NCBI GenBank assembly: GCA_021797055.1
Contig: JAKAAI010000004.1
Coordinates: forward strand, 1-53,651
Reading direction: 5' to 3'
DNA: 53,651 nucleotides
DNA from: Thermoplasmata archaeon
Lineage (GTDB): Archaea > Thermoplasmatota > Thermoplasmata > Thermoplasmatales > Thermoplasmataceae
Numbering within the stretch: position 1 is the first letter of the stretch; each line of letters starts with the position of its first letter. The notes under the pieces were generated by a model. It was not told the origin of the DNA, searched no databases, and saw only the letters and a program-made list of their open reading frames with translations. A program made the translations under genes and the position numbers. Positions 16,553-26,499 of this stretch are shown here, piece after piece.

Positions 16553-17134
16553 TCAAATACGCCTTAAAACAGCGACTTTTCTGAAATGTATTATCATTAG
16601 TAAAGCCCACAATCCAATTGCAGCTGTACCAAATGTCTCCAGTTCTGCACTGGATGGCCATGGAAGGCCAAAACCTAAGGAAGATGCAAGCAGAGCAAGA
16701 ATGATTACAAATACTGCCCATTTTCTATTATCAAAGATCAGGCCAATACCCCACGTTATTATTGAGATGTCTGCAAGAATAAAGAACCACACTGAGACAA
16801 AATCATGCGGATAGGTACCTCCGTGATATATACCGATAAGAGCCAGAAATAGCGCCGATATCATGAGAAATGAACTACCGCTAGACTCAATTCGGTTCTT
16901 TGAATGAAGGAGTAGAGAACACGCAAAAACAAACAGTAGAACAGATGTGAACATCAATCCTACGTTATACACCCAGGGATCGTTTGCGCCTGGTGATCCA
17001 AGCTGGCTAAGAGCTCCAGTGTAAAAATCGAATGATGGATTGAGTGCAATAGCTGTGGATATCCATGCCGCAGCAGAAATCATTGCAAGTATGCCAAAAT
17101 AAAGCGTTAATGACATCGCTTTTTGGATGTTCAT
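16553..17134 (-). CDS. DUF998 family membrane protein
   Basis: A 193-aa membrane protein with about six hydrophobic helices. The early motif FYTGALSQLGSPGANDPWVYN after the first helix is the hallmark of DUF998 proteins, whose function is unknown. A conserved His in GIYHGGTYPHD lies near the middle. It is monocistronic on the minus strand with about 75 bases to gcvH. Confidence 0.8.
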   Translation of the reverse strand: MNIQKAMSLTLYFGILAMISAAAWISTAIALNPSFDFYTGALSQLGSPGANDPWVYNVGLMFTSVLLFVFACSLLLHSKNRIESSGSSFLMISALFLALIGIYHGGTYPHDFVSVWFFILADISIITWGIGLIFDNRKWAVFVIILALLASSLGFGLPWPSSAELETFGTAAIGLWALLMIIHFRKVAVLRRI

Positions 17135-17261
17135 GGCAGTAAATACACAGGTTATTAATCAGGTTGATCAATCAAATAGTATAAAGCCAGCGAAATGTCC
17201 AATAATGCTCATAACCATGTTATAAAACTGCCCCTTTTTGCCTTAAGACTGTATATAAAAA

Positions 17262-17516
17262 TCAAAGATATTTCTTATCCAGGTAGCACCATTTCCACTT
17301 TCTGTCGGGAAATGCTGTCATTACTGCATGTCCGGTTTGCTGAAAGTGTTTAGTCGCATGCATTCCTTCGGAAGAATCGCAGCAACCAAGATGCCCACAT
17401 ACAAGACACATTCTAAGCTGAACTGTTCTGGTACCTTCCTCGCGGCACTCCTTGCATTCTGTTCCCATTGGCTTTATATTGGGGTCTATCTGTTTGATGT
17501 GTTCACATGCATCCAT
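17262..17516 (-). CDS. UBP-type zinc finger protein
   Basis: An 84-aa protein made entirely of a UBP-type (ZnF-UBP) zinc finger. Cys/His ligands are visible: CEH at residues 4-6, CKEC at 21-24, CLVC at 37-40, Cys45/46, and His53, His57 and His63. The motif HLGCCDSSEGMHATKH is very typical. In eukaryotes this domain binds the free C-terminus of ubiquitin; in archaea and bacteria its partner is unknown. No catalytic domain is attached. Confidence 0.88.
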   Translation of the reverse strand: MDACEHIKQIDPNIKPMGTECKECREEGTRTVQLRMCLVCGHLGCCDSSEGMHATKHFQQTGHAVMTAFPDRKWKWCYLDKKYL

Positions 17517-17596
17517 TGCTGCACTATTGAATTATGTGATTTAAGATTGATCCAATGTCAAAAAAATATTTTTTGTAAGTAAAGCAGTTAACCTGC

Positions 17597-17944
17597 TTAC
17601 TTACTTATCGTCTGAAGCTCTATGCCTTTGAATTTCCTTGAGTTTCTTATTCTTCTGTTATACTCAAAGACGGCTGGCTTCAGGTAGTTCTCGATGTAGT
17701 CCAGAATGTCCACATCCGAGTCATAAGCCTCGGTGAAAACGGCCGATAGAAGGTATGGCATCAGTGTTTTTGCGTCAAGAATGGTCAGGTCGTGTTTTGC
17801 CCATATCTTGCTAACCTCGGACGCGATGTTTTCCATGCAGGACATCCTGTCTCCGGTTATTTCGGCTTTCTCAAATTTGTACGATCCCTCGGTTTCTACT
17901 TTCTTTGTTTCAAAACTCTGTGCCTCAATACCATTGTCAGTCAT
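17597..17944 (-). CDS. Hypothetical protein, 115 aa, strong ribosome binding site
   Basis: I do not recognise this 115-aa acidic, mostly helical protein. The start ATG 17944 is preceded by a near-perfect Shine-Dalgarno sequence, GGAGGTGA, 5 bases upstream, so it is clearly translated. The C-terminal half (about residues 60-110) is helix-rich with conserved-looking Tyr-Leu and Asp clusters. No membrane segment or metal-binding motif is visible. It stands alone between the zinc finger gene and the DRG GTPase. Confidence 0.65.
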   Translation of the reverse strand: MTDNGIEAQSFETKKVETEGSYKFEKAEITGDRMSCMENIASEVSKIWAKHDLTILDAKTLMPYLLSAVFTEAYDSDVDILDYIENYLKPAVFEYNRRIRNSRKFKGIELQTISK

Positions 17945-18062
17945 TTTTTCACCTCCAATGTTATTAATGCAGAGGTGTATTTTATACTTCTATAAAAAGT
18001 TTGCTAAATATCTTGAGCAATAATAATATAGTTCCTATATGAGACGGTTTTGGTTAGTTGAT

Positions 18063-19154
18063 CTATCTCGATATTATCGTAACGATATCTTCGTCTTCCA
18101 TTTTGTAATCAAGTCCAACCCTCATCTCGGTAGTCTTTCTCCTGTTATTCAGCACAATCGCGTATCTGAAAGAAGAAAGCATTTCCCTGCTGATGTGTCT
18201 GCATACGTCCCTGACTTTTGCACCTCTTCTAAGTATTAGGGGCCTCTCATAATCAATCTCGCCGGATTTTTCTCGCATATAAATTCGAATAAGATTGAGG
18301 GAATCATATATTCCGATTTTCAAATCTTCAAGCCCGGCCCCAGTTGAGGCCGAGACAAATACATGTTTTATTGCTGCTGGGAGCGAATCTTCGATTTTTT
18401 CTCTGTCATAGGCAAGATCCGACTTGTTTACTGCGATCAGTACAGGAAGATGTATTGTGTTTCCTCTGAGAAAATCGATTATGTCATCGGCATCAACAGC
18501 CTCCCTGATAAAGAGCTCGCAGTTGGTTATCTTGAATTCTTTCAATATATCTCTTATTTCAGATTCCTTGACAGGCGTAGCCTTCGGGGAATAGACCCGT
18601 ATCCCCCCGCTGTTTGTCTTTTTCATGGATATGTTTTTCTTTTTTCTGCCTACAACTATCCCTGCATTGCGCAATTCCATAATGATGTTGTTAATGCCGC
18701 CGGTGCGTACATCGGTAACAAGGAGGATCAGATCTGCAGCCCTTACAGCTGAGAGGACTTCGCGCCCCCTGCCTGAACCGGCAGCTGCATTTTCAATTAT
18801 TCCAGGGAGATCAAGTATCTGAATTATTGCCCCCCTGAATTTCATTGTGCCGGGAATCACTTTAAGCGTTGTGAATGCATAACTGCCGATTTCACTATCA
18901 CTGTCCGTCAGTCGGTTCAAAAGGCTCGATTTGCCAACGTTTGGATATCCAACCAGTGCAACTGTCGCATCACCACTCTTCTCTATAGAAAAACCCTTCC
19001 CTCCGCCTTTCCTGTGGCTTTCGGATTCGATTATAAGCTGGGACATCTTTGCCTTGAGAATGCCGATGTGATGCTCTGTTGCCTTGTTGTACTGTGTCTT
19101 TTTCAGCTCGTCCTGGATGGCTTTAATCTTATCTTCAATTGTCGGCAAGGTCAT
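18063..19154 (-). CDS. DRG/Rbg-type GTPase with TGS domain
   Basis: A 363-aa translation-associated GTPase of the Obg/DRG superfamily. G1 is GYPNVGKSS (69-77), G3 is DLPG (115-118) and G4 is NKSD (about 242). The N-terminal Lys-rich helix and HRKGGGKGFSIEKSGDATVALVG are DRG hallmarks, and the C-terminal ~80 residues form a TGS domain. In eukaryotes DRG proteins bind ribosomes with a DFRP partner; archaea have the GTPase alone. Its start overlaps the 3' end of the upstream methyltransferase by 20 bases, so the pair is an operon. Confidence 0.93.
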   Translation of the reverse strand: MTLPTIEDKIKAIQDELKKTQYNKATEHHIGILKAKMSQLIIESESHRKGGGKGFSIEKSGDATVALVGYPNVGKSSLLNRLTDSDSEIGSYAFTTLKVIPGTMKFRGAIIQILDLPGIIENAAAGSGRGREVLSAVRAADLILLVTDVRTGGINNIIMELRNAGIVVGRKKKNISMKKTNSGGIRVYSPKATPVKESEIRDILKEFKITNCELFIREAVDADDIIDFLRGNTIHLPVLIAVNKSDLAYDREKIEDSLPAAIKHVFVSASTGAGLEDLKIGIYDSLNLIRIYMREKSGEIDYERPLILRRGAKVRDVCRHISREMLSSFRYAIVLNNRRKTTEMRVGLDYKMEDEDIVTIISR

Positions 19155-19731
19155 CTCCTTGTTTGATCATATAGGACCAAATAGATTCAAAATCAAATCT
19201 TACCTCCTTCAGCGGTTTAAAGGTAAGATCGCTGAACTCAGAAATGATTGATTTAATGTCTGTGAGGTCAGATAGAATCGTGAAGGCAGAGCCCTCTTCA
19301 GAGAGGTGCAGCTTCAATCCACTCAAAAATCTTCGAATAACTGCAAAACCGTCCATTCCGCCATCCCACTGCTCAGATCCAGGTAAATTATCCTGAGTGG
19401 GCAGATAAGGTGGATTAAAAATTATTGTATCGTAAAGACCGTTTATGTTATGAAAAAGATCGGATTTTATTATTTTTATATTTACTTTGTTAATTGCGGC
19501 GTTTTTTTTAATGCATTCAATTGCTGCATCAGATATATCTGAGGCGTCGGTCTCAAATCCTCTTTTTGCGCAGTAAATCGCTAAGATACCTGTCCCGGCG
19601 CCTAGTTCTAATACCTTCCCGCAAGGTTTTAGGGTCTCCATGAGAAGAAAAGTGTCCTCCGCTGGCTGATATACGCCTTCGCATTTCTCATAGCATATGT
19701 CCCCGCATTTTTCGACTGGCATGTGCCACAA
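19135..19731 (-). CDS. HemK/Mtq2-like class I methyltransferase
   Basis: A 198-aa SAM-dependent methyltransferase. The SAM site LELGAGTGILAIYCAK is at about residues 41-56 and the catalytic NPPYLP at about 106-111, as in enzymes that methylate the Gln of the GGQ motif in release factors (archaeal/eukaryal Mtq2 type, partner Trm112). The short length with no N-terminal domain fits Mtq2 rather than bacterial PrmC. Overlap with a DRG GTPase gene supports a translation role. An alternative ATG three codons downstream is also possible. Confidence 0.82.
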   Translation of the reverse strand: MWHMPVEKCGDICYEKCEGVYQPAEDTFLLMETLKPCGKVLELGAGTGILAIYCAKRGFETDASDISDAAIECIKKNAAINKVNIKIIKSDLFHNINGLYDTIIFNPPYLPTQDNLPGSEQWDGGMDGFAVIRRFLSGLKLHLSEEGSAFTILSDLTDIKSIISEFSDLTFKPLKEVRFDFESIWSYMIKQGDDLADN

Positions 19732-19867
19732 TAATGTATTTCAGACTTAATAAGTAATCTTATGCGCTTTTTTGAAGAAAGACGAACGGAAAATTAGATA
19801 TTTCGGGATCCTGTCTGGACAGATCAATGAATTATACCTTGATTGTATTACAAAGGGTTGGTTTCAC

Positions 19868-22168
19868 GTGGCACTGACAGTTATCATCGCTGAGAAAGCA
19901 GATGCGGGACGCAGAATTGCATATTTCCTATCTGATGGTACTCAGAAATCAAAAAAGGCGAACGGTACGAGTTACATAGAGTTTAGCAAAGATGGGCGTG
20001 ACTACGCTCTTATTTCTCTTAGCGGACACATAGTAGAGCTTGATTTTCCTAAGGAGATGAATGACTGGAGCAATGTCGATCTCCATAAACTCATTTATTC
20101 CAAAATTGAAAAAAATTTAAAAAATAAGACTGCAGGGAAAACGCTTGCAGGCTTCGGAACATCTGGTTCTGAGTTCATAATTGCGACCGACTATGACCGG
20201 GAAGGTGAGCTTATCGGTACTGAGGCGCTCGAACTTGCGGGTTTTGATCGTGATGGTGCGAAATTTGAAGTTAAAAGGGCAAAATTCAGTGCACTTACCA
20301 GGGAGGAGATCCTTTCAGCGTTTGAAAATCCTATAAACGTGGATTTTGACCTGGCTGATTCAGCTGCTGCTAGAGAGGAGATAGATCTAATCTGGGGGGC
20401 CGTTTTAACAAGATTCTTTTCTGTTTCCACAAAAAGGCTTGGCAAGGATTTTCTCTCCGTCGGGAGGGTTCAGACCCCGACTCTAGCAATTATTGTCGAT
20501 CGCGAGCTGGAAATACAGAACTTCAAGGAGGAAACATTCTGGAGAATTACAGCAACTTTCTCAAAAAAGGGGAACTTTAAAGGAATCTATAAAGAAGACA
20601 GGATATTTGATAAAGCTGGTGCTCAGAAAGTTTTCGATGCAGTGAACGGGAAAGATGGGATTACGAAGAATTTCTCAATGGAGAAAGCAAGGATATACAA
20701 GCCTCCACCATTCAATACTACAGAGTTCCTCAGGGAGGCAAGCAGGATCGGCGTTAACCCTGCCAGAGCAATGTCCATTGCTGAGAATCTTTACATGCGT
20801 GGGTATATAAGCTACCCAAGAACCGATAACACAGTTTATCAGCGGAGCATAAGTTTGACAGGCGTTCTAAAAAAATTGCAAAAAGGCGAATTCAAGAACG
20901 AAGTGGAAAAAGTCCTGTCACAGGAATCGATTAAACCTTCAAGGGGGAGAACTGAGGCAACCGATCACCCACCAATATATCCGGTCAGCTCACCGAAATC
21001 TGGCGAATTAAAAGGGGATTTCCAGAAAATATATGAGCTCGTTGTTAGAAGGTTCCTGGCAACCCTGTACAGAGATGGTGAAAGGGAAGTCAGGAAAGCG
21101 GTGATAACGATAGAAGGATATGATTTCAACACTGAAGGTTCCAAAATAACGGACCCTGGATGGCTTGATCTATATCCTTACAGGAAAGTCAATGAATCAT
21201 ATCATCCCGATCTGAAAGAGGGTGAGAAGGTCAAGGCCGTCAAGTGGGAGATGGAGGAGGATCACACAAAACCACCGCCAAGATACGATATGGCTAGCCT
21301 TCTCAAATTAATGGAGGATCTGCGCCTTGGCACAAAGAGCACTCGCCATGATATAATACAGAAATTACAGGATCGTGGCTTTATACAGGGTAACCCGGTC
21401 AGGCCTACATATCTGGGAATAGGATTCGTCAAGGCCGTAAATACAGTAAATTCACCTATTTCAAAGCCGGAGATGACAGCGAAACTGGAAGAGGATATGG
21501 ATCGCATTACAAAAAGGGAGATATCGAAAGAATCCGTTGTCCGGGAAAGTCAGGAGATGCTGAATTCAGTTCTTAAAGAATTCATGAATAACAGGGAGAA
21601 GATTGTAGAGGTGATCAACAGTTCAGCTAAAATGGGAGATGTTGTTGGAAAGTGCCCGATCCATTCCACAGATCTTGTCCTGATGAAGAGTCGAGACTCT
21701 GCAAAGATAAAGTGCGCCACGTCTGGTTGCAGGATTGATTTTTATGTTCCTACAAACGCGCTTGTGAAGGTGGAGGAAAAGAAGTGCCCTGAATGCTCTC
21801 TGCCTTTAATTCGAATTATAAGGAAAGGGCAGGCACCTGAAACAAAGTGCATAGACCCTGGCTGCGTGTACAATACAAAAAATTCCTCCCTTGGTAAATG
21901 CCCGATAGACGGCGGAGACCTAATAATAAGACAGTCGAGGAGCGGGAAGAGGTTCCTTGGCTGCTCCAATTATCCAAAATGCACGAATACGTATTCACTT
22001 CCACAGATGGGGTTTATATCTGCGACAGGTGAAATATGCCCTGAATGCGGAGCTCCGCTATTAGTATCAGTAAGGAAGGGCTACAGATGGAAATTCTGCC
22101 CTAAGATTGACTGTAAATATAATGGCAGGAAAAATGAAAGAAAGAGCACAGCTCAGGTCAAATCCTGA
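19868..22168 (+). CDS. topA: DNA topoisomerase I, type IA
   Basis: A type IA topoisomerase of 766 aa that relaxes negative supercoils. The Toprim domain opens with LTVIIAEKADAGRRIAYFL and contains IATDYDREGE (acidic metal site). The catalytic Tyr is in GYISYPRTDNT, about residue 316 from GTG 19868. Four C-terminal zinc ribbons follow (first CxxC-type pairs near KCPIH, KCPEC, KCPID and ICPEC). An in-frame TTG at 19772 would add 32 residues, but the family begins at the Toprim strand, so GTG 19868 is preferred. The 3' end overlaps the next gene. Confidence 0.93.
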   Translation: MALTVIIAEKADAGRRIAYFLSDGTQKSKKANGTSYIEFSKDGRDYALISLSGHIVELDFPKEMNDWSNVDLHKLIYSKIEKNLKNKTAGKTLAGFGTSGSEFIIATDYDREGELIGTEALELAGFDRDGAKFEVKRAKFSALTREEILSAFENPINVDFDLADSAAAREEIDLIWGAVLTRFFSVSTKRLGKDFLSVGRVQTPTLAIIVDRELEIQNFKEETFWRITATFSKKGNFKGIYKEDRIFDKAGAQKVFDAVNGKDGITKNFSMEKARIYKPPPFNTTEFLREASRIGVNPARAMSIAENLYMRGYISYPRTDNTVYQRSISLTGVLKKLQKGEFKNEVEKVLSQESIKPSRGRTEATDHPPIYPVSSPKSGELKGDFQKIYELVVRRFLATLYRDGEREVRKAVITIEGYDFNTEGSKITDPGWLDLYPYRKVNESYHPDLKEGEKVKAVKWEMEEDHTKPPPRYDMASLLKLMEDLRLGTKSTRHDIIQKLQDRGFIQGNPVRPTYLGIGFVKAVNTVNSPISKPEMTAKLEEDMDRITKREISKESVVRESQEMLNSVLKEFMNNREKIVEVINSSAKMGDVVGKCPIHSTDLVLMKSRDSAKIKCATSGCRIDFYVPTNALVKVEEKKCPECSLPLIRIIRKGQAPETKCIDPGCVYNTKNSSLGKCPIDGGDLIIRQSRSGKRFLGCSNYPKCTNTYSLPQMGFISATGEICPECGAPLLVSVRKGYRWKFCPKIDCKYNGRKNERKSTAQVKS

Positions 22169-23069
22169 GCTCTGGACAATAATAATATTCGTTATAGCAT
22201 CGATACTAGCTACTCTCTTCACGTATGCTTTGACGGATAGCGGCTATCAGGGCAGTACCAGCACAACAGAGAGCGCATCATATTTCATAATATATATACT
22301 TGCGACGCTGGGAATAACCGGAATTATACTTCTGCTCGCAAGAAAAAACAAGGGTCGTTATGTTAGAACTATCTTTCTTATAGTAATGATATACGTCATT
22401 TTTTTCGTTTCTCTTGTTTTATCCGATGTTATTGTTTCCGCTCTCTTCAATTATCAGTATCTTTCACTTTACCTCCCTTTTCCGGATGAATATTTAACTT
22501 TGGAACTTTTATCTTACCTGATATGGCTGGTTCCACCAGCAGCTTTCGGTTATCTACTGTTCAGCAAACCAAACTGGATCGTCGTAAATATAACAGGGCT
22601 GATCCTTTCAATTGGCATTGCATCGATATGGAGCCTTGTTCTTGGAATATGGTTTGCGCTTGCTCTGCTGGTATTAATGGCAGTCTATGACTACATCTCA
22701 GTTTTCAAGACAAAGCACATGGTTACACTTGCGAACGTGGCAATAAATGAAAAAATACCAATGTTATTCGTTATACCTGAATCAAATGATTTCAACATGG
22801 ACTCTATTTCTATAGAACACCGAGAAGGAAACAAAGCATTGTTGCTGGGATTCGGTGATATCGCTATACCGACGGTGCTTGTAGTGTCATCATCTGTTTA
22901 TGGAATTCATAGATCACTGTTCTTCTTTATCCTTCCGCTTCTTGGCGGAATAGCCGGAATGACTTACCTGATGTTTTTCATGAAAAGAAGGCCTGCTCCC
23001 GGGCTCCCTGCAATAAACTCAGGTGTAATAGCAGGCTTCGCACTTGCGCTGCTGCTTACAGCAATCTGA
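22122..23069 (+). CDS. Presenilin/signal-peptide-peptidase-type membrane protease (A22)
   Basis: A 315-aa intramembrane aspartyl protease homologue with about nine hydrophobic segments. Catalytic motifs are present: AVYDYISV (YD, about residues 189-190) and LLGFGDIAIP (GxGD, about 243-246), with the C-terminal PGLP standing for the PAL motif. The long hydrophilic loop between them fits archaeal members. Three ATGs are possible (22107, 22122 and 22134); all overlap the end of topA by 35-62 bases. Natural substrates in archaea are unknown. Confidence 0.88.
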   Translation: MAGKMKERAQLRSNPELWTIIIFVIASILATLFTYALTDSGYQGSTSTTESASYFIIYILATLGITGIILLLARKNKGRYVRTIFLIVMIYVIFFVSLVLSDVIVSALFNYQYLSLYLPFPDEYLTLELLSYLIWLVPPAAFGYLLFSKPNWIVVNITGLILSIGIASIWSLVLGIWFALALLVLMAVYDYISVFKTKHMVTLANVAINEKIPMLFVIPESNDFNMDSISIEHREGNKALLLGFGDIAIPTVLVVSSSVYGIHRSLFFFILPLLGGIAGMTYLMFFMKRRPAPGLPAINSGVIAGFALALLLTAI

Positions 23070-23124
23070 TTTCATTTTTGCATTATCTTTAATGCCGGGA
23101 ATATTTATTCTCAAGGAATAAGAA

Positions 23125-24630
23125 TCAGTGCAGGAAGGTTCTTTTGTTTGTGAAATAAAGGGGAATCTCCAGTTCCTCGCATCTCCTTATGACCTCTTCA
23201 TCCCTGATTGAACCGCCCGGTTGAATTATAGCGCTTACTCCTATCCTGTGGGCTTCCTCTACACTGTCAGAAAAGGGGAAAAATGCGTCTGATGCCAGGA
23301 CCGATCCTTTTGCGTTTGCTCCTGCCATTTCTCCTGCGATTTTAAGAGCCCGTATTCTTGAGGTCTGTCCAGCGCCGATGCCAACTGTAGAAAGATTTTT
23401 TGCCAAAACTATAGCGTTGCTTCTTGCATGTGCAACGACTTTCCATGCAAAAATTAGGTCCTCCATTCCTTTGGGATCTACGGCCATCGTTGTTTTTTTC
23501 TCGAGGCCTTCAGGCATAACGGTCATAGGTGACTGAAGAAGCAAACCGTTGGAAACCGATCTGATCCGGGTACCGGTATCCCGTTCAAATACAGCTTCCA
23601 GTATCCTCAAATTTTTCTTCTTTTTAAGAATCTGAAGAGCTTCTGGTTCGTATTCAGGCGCTATTACTATTTCAGCGAAATGCTTAGACATCGCATTGGC
23701 TGTTGGAACATCAAATTTGGTGTTTGTGGCCATTACAAATCCGTACGCTGATTCCGGGTCAGCTTCAAATGCCTTCTCATAGGATTCGATGAGGGTATCC
23801 GCAGATGAAACACCGCAAGGGGTAAGATGCTTGACGATCACTGTCGTTTTCTGATCAAAGTCCAGTACTGTCTCATAGGCAGAATTTGCGTCCAGGATGT
23901 TATTATAGGATAACTCCTTCCCATTCAGCTGAATCGCATTCGCAATTCCCTTTCGGGTGCCGTCTGTGTAGAACCATGCACTCTGATCTGGATTTTCGCC
24001 GTACCTGAGCTTCCTTCCATTTCTGTAAGAAAGATATAAATCGCGAGGATTTTTCATCCCGATTAAAGCCATGTTCAGAGCGTTGTAAATTAAGATGTCA
24101 TAATCTGCAGCGGTCGAAAACGCCTTGAGCGAAAGATATTTTCTTGTGTTCTCCGATACGGTTCCGGTGTCTGTGATTTCCCTCGACACTTTCTGGTAAT
24201 CAGCGATATCACAGACTACTGTCACATAACGGTAATTCTTGCCTGCTGATCTTATTAGGGTTATCCCGCCTATGTCTATGTTCTCTATCATGCTCTCAAG
24301 ATTCTTTTCTTTTGCAGCTTTTTCAAATGGATAGAGATTGCATATTACCATGTCAAATTCAGGGAAATGAAGGTCGGAAAGCTGTTTCCTGCTAGTTTCA
24401 TCCCGTGGGGAAAGGATCCCGGCCAATATTCCCGGAGTCAGGGTTTTAACCCTTCCGCCTACGAGTTCCTGAAAACCAGAGAGTTCCTTTGTTTCCTTCG
24501 CGGTTATACCCTTTGAAAGAAGATATTGATAGGTATTTCCGGTTGCATACACCACATCTCCTTCTTTGATAAAACTGGAAAGAAAGCCTGCAAGTCCTTC
24601 CTTGTCATAGCAACTAGCTAAGATATTCAC
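23125..24630 (-). CDS. purH: Bifunctional AICAR transformylase/IMP cyclohydrolase
   Basis: A 501-aa enzyme for the last two steps of IMP synthesis, using 10-formyl-THF. The N-terminal MGS-like cyclohydrolase region (LSGFQELVGGRVKTLTP, ICNLYPFEKAA, IDIGGITLIRSAGKN) is followed by the transformylase: LRYGENPDQSAW, VKHLTPCGVS, then GIGAGQTSR and ASDAFFPFSDSVE. It starts at GTG 24630, at the family N-terminus. It consumes the product of formate-THF ligase, encoded at 12135. Confidence 0.96.
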   Translation of the reverse strand: MNILASCYDKEGLAGFLSSFIKEGDVVYATGNTYQYLLSKGITAKETKELSGFQELVGGRVKTLTPGILAGILSPRDETSRKQLSDLHFPEFDMVICNLYPFEKAAKEKNLESMIENIDIGGITLIRSAGKNYRYVTVVCDIADYQKVSREITDTGTVSENTRKYLSLKAFSTAADYDILIYNALNMALIGMKNPRDLYLSYRNGRKLRYGENPDQSAWFYTDGTRKGIANAIQLNGKELSYNNILDANSAYETVLDFDQKTTVIVKHLTPCGVSSADTLIESYEKAFEADPESAYGFVMATNTKFDVPTANAMSKHFAEIVIAPEYEPEALQILKKKKNLRILEAVFERDTGTRIRSVSNGLLLQSPMTVMPEGLEKKTTMAVDPKGMEDLIFAWKVVAHARSNAIVLAKNLSTVGIGAGQTSRIRALKIAGEMAGANAKGSVLASDAFFPFSDSVEEAHRIGVSAIIQPGGSIRDEEVIRRCEELEIPLYFTNKRTFLH

Positions 24631-24780
24631 ACTTCTGCAATAATCGATTGATAATATTGTTTTCTAAATTCCTTTGTGATTCTTGCAACCGGTGCATTTG
24701 ATCGGAGAGTGAACTCAGAATGTTTTTTCTGCTTGTTAAATGAAAAATTTAAAACAAAAAGAGAAAAAGAGGGAAATAGA

Positions 24781-26355
24781 TTAAACAAAAGGAATCGCGA
24801 TGCCGTCGCCTCTATGGTCTGCACCGCCCACAACAGTCCCGTTTTCGAGAAGGGTTACAATCTGTGCGTGTCCAAGTTGTGACGAGAAGCCCAGGTTCCT
24901 GACTTCCCACTTTCTGAATTCTCTTTCAATATTCCTTTTTAGATCCAAACTTTCGCATAAGAAGTGTGATGGTTTTTCATAAATTGTGTATGGAAATGCC
25001 CACCTCGGACTGTCCAGTATCCCCTGAGGATCGGCCAGATCTTTCATCAATGGAAGTATCATCTGCATATGCAACTGAGGCTGTATATCCCCGCCCATTG
25101 ATCCAAAAGATGCCTGAAATTTTCCTTTGTTTTCAAGCATCCCTGCGCACAGAGTATGGAAAGTTCGTTTGCCCGGTGCGAGAGCGTTGTGATGATCAGG
25201 ATCAAGTGTGAAATAAGAACCCCTGTTTTGAAGCACAAAGCCTGTTCCTTCAGGAATTATCCCAGATCCAAAGCCCATGTAGTTGCTCTGTATCCAGGAA
25301 AAGCTGTTACCTTCACTGTCAGCTATACAAAAATAGGTCGTGTCGCCACGATCCATGTTTGTTTGCGCATAAGGCCAGTCTGATTTGCTGGTGTTAAGCA
25401 AATCTTCAGCGTAGCTTTTTGATGTGAAAAATTCCGGTAATTTTTGGAATTCTGGATCGGTAATTTCCTGATCTCTCTTTGAATATGCAATAAGCCCGGT
25501 TTCCAGAAGCGTTTTAAAAGAAGATTGTGTGATTTCTTTGTCTCCTGCATCAGCTTGAAGCAGGTTGAGCCACAAAATTACTGTTGCTGCCTGGCTGTTC
25601 GGGCTAGTCTCATAAATGGATGTGTCGCCTATTTCAGTTTTCAATGGTGTCCCGGTTGTAATATGATGTTTCACAAGGTCTTCATCGGAGATGAGATTTT
25701 CAGTTCCGTCTAGTCCCTTCAGGATTCTGTCTGCGAGTTCACCATCATAAAACGAGTGCAGACCGTTTTCAGCCAGTGATCTAAGAGATTTTCCAAGATC
25801 CTTTTGTTTGAAGACCGTTCCAGGTCTGGGCGCCTCTCCATTGGGTAGGAATATTTTGTTCCATTCCCTGAACTGTGAGAAGTATCTGGAACTTCCTATA
25901 ATGGAACTGGAATAATTGTGAGTTACAGGAAAACCCTCCTCAGCAGCTTTTATTGCATATGAAAGAAGTTCCTTTAATTCCAGAGTGCAAAACTTTCTGT
26001 AGATTTCGTCCCAGCCGCTTACTATACCGGGGACAGTAATTGCTGAATTATGCCCTCTGCTAGGTAGAGATTTGAGACCTAAATGTGTGAAGTGATCTAT
26101 GCTCGCACGCTTAAACGCCCTGCCACTTGCATTTAAATCGACGATCTCGCGATCGCGCATCCTGATTAAAGCGAACATATCACCACCAAGACCGCACAAG
26201 TTGTTCTGAGTAACACACAGGACAGCGCTGGTAGCAACAGCAGCATCAGCTAAGTTTCCACCTGCTCTGATTGCGTCTGCTCCCGCCATGGAAGCTATCA
26301 GACTTGACGATGAAACAACGCCTTTCACCGAATATGTGTTTGGCCTGGTCCGCAT
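24781..26355 (-). CDS. ggt: Gamma-glutamyltransferase-like Ntn hydrolase
   Basis: A 524-aa member of the gamma-glutamyltranspeptidase family. The autoprocessing site and nucleophile Thr339 lie in DRGDTTYFCIAD, and GSMGGDIQPQ plus the NNLCGLGGDMF segment near residue 51 fit the substrate pocket. It lacks a signal peptide, so it is cytosolic, unlike classical periplasmic GGT. Substrates in acidophilic archaea, which lack glutathione, are unclear; acylase-like relatives exist in this family. The TTY in place of the usual TTH is a small variation. Confidence 0.88.
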   Translation of the reverse strand: MRTRPNTYSVKGVVSSSSLIASMAGADAIRAGGNLADAAVATSAVLCVTQNNLCGLGGDMFALIRMRDREIVDLNASGRAFKRASIDHFTHLGLKSLPSRGHNSAITVPGIVSGWDEIYRKFCTLELKELLSYAIKAAEEGFPVTHNYSSSIIGSSRYFSQFREWNKIFLPNGEAPRPGTVFKQKDLGKSLRSLAENGLHSFYDGELADRILKGLDGTENLISDEDLVKHHITTGTPLKTEIGDTSIYETSPNSQAATVILWLNLLQADAGDKEITQSSFKTLLETGLIAYSKRDQEITDPEFQKLPEFFTSKSYAEDLLNTSKSDWPYAQTNMDRGDTTYFCIADSEGNSFSWIQSNYMGFGSGIIPEGTGFVLQNRGSYFTLDPDHHNALAPGKRTFHTLCAGMLENKGKFQASFGSMGGDIQPQLHMQMILPLMKDLADPQGILDSPRWAFPYTIYEKPSHFLCESLDLKRNIEREFRKWEVRNLGFSSQLGHAQIVTLLENGTVVGGADHRGDGIAIPFV

Positions 26356-26499
26356 ATTCTAAAATCATATCTTTAATAATAAGGTAGCTGCACTTATCTT
26401 TTAAACAAAGAATTCTAAAATCAGATTGGATTTTGCCTAAACCTGAAATACTATTAGGTTGATTTGAAAAGGATTTATGCATATTTACAATGTCGATGT

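Noticed and set aside
24627..24833. Minus-strand ORF between ggt and purH
   Set aside because: Overlaps the 3' end of ggt in another frame, low-complexity Phe/Ser-rich sequence; looks like a shadow.
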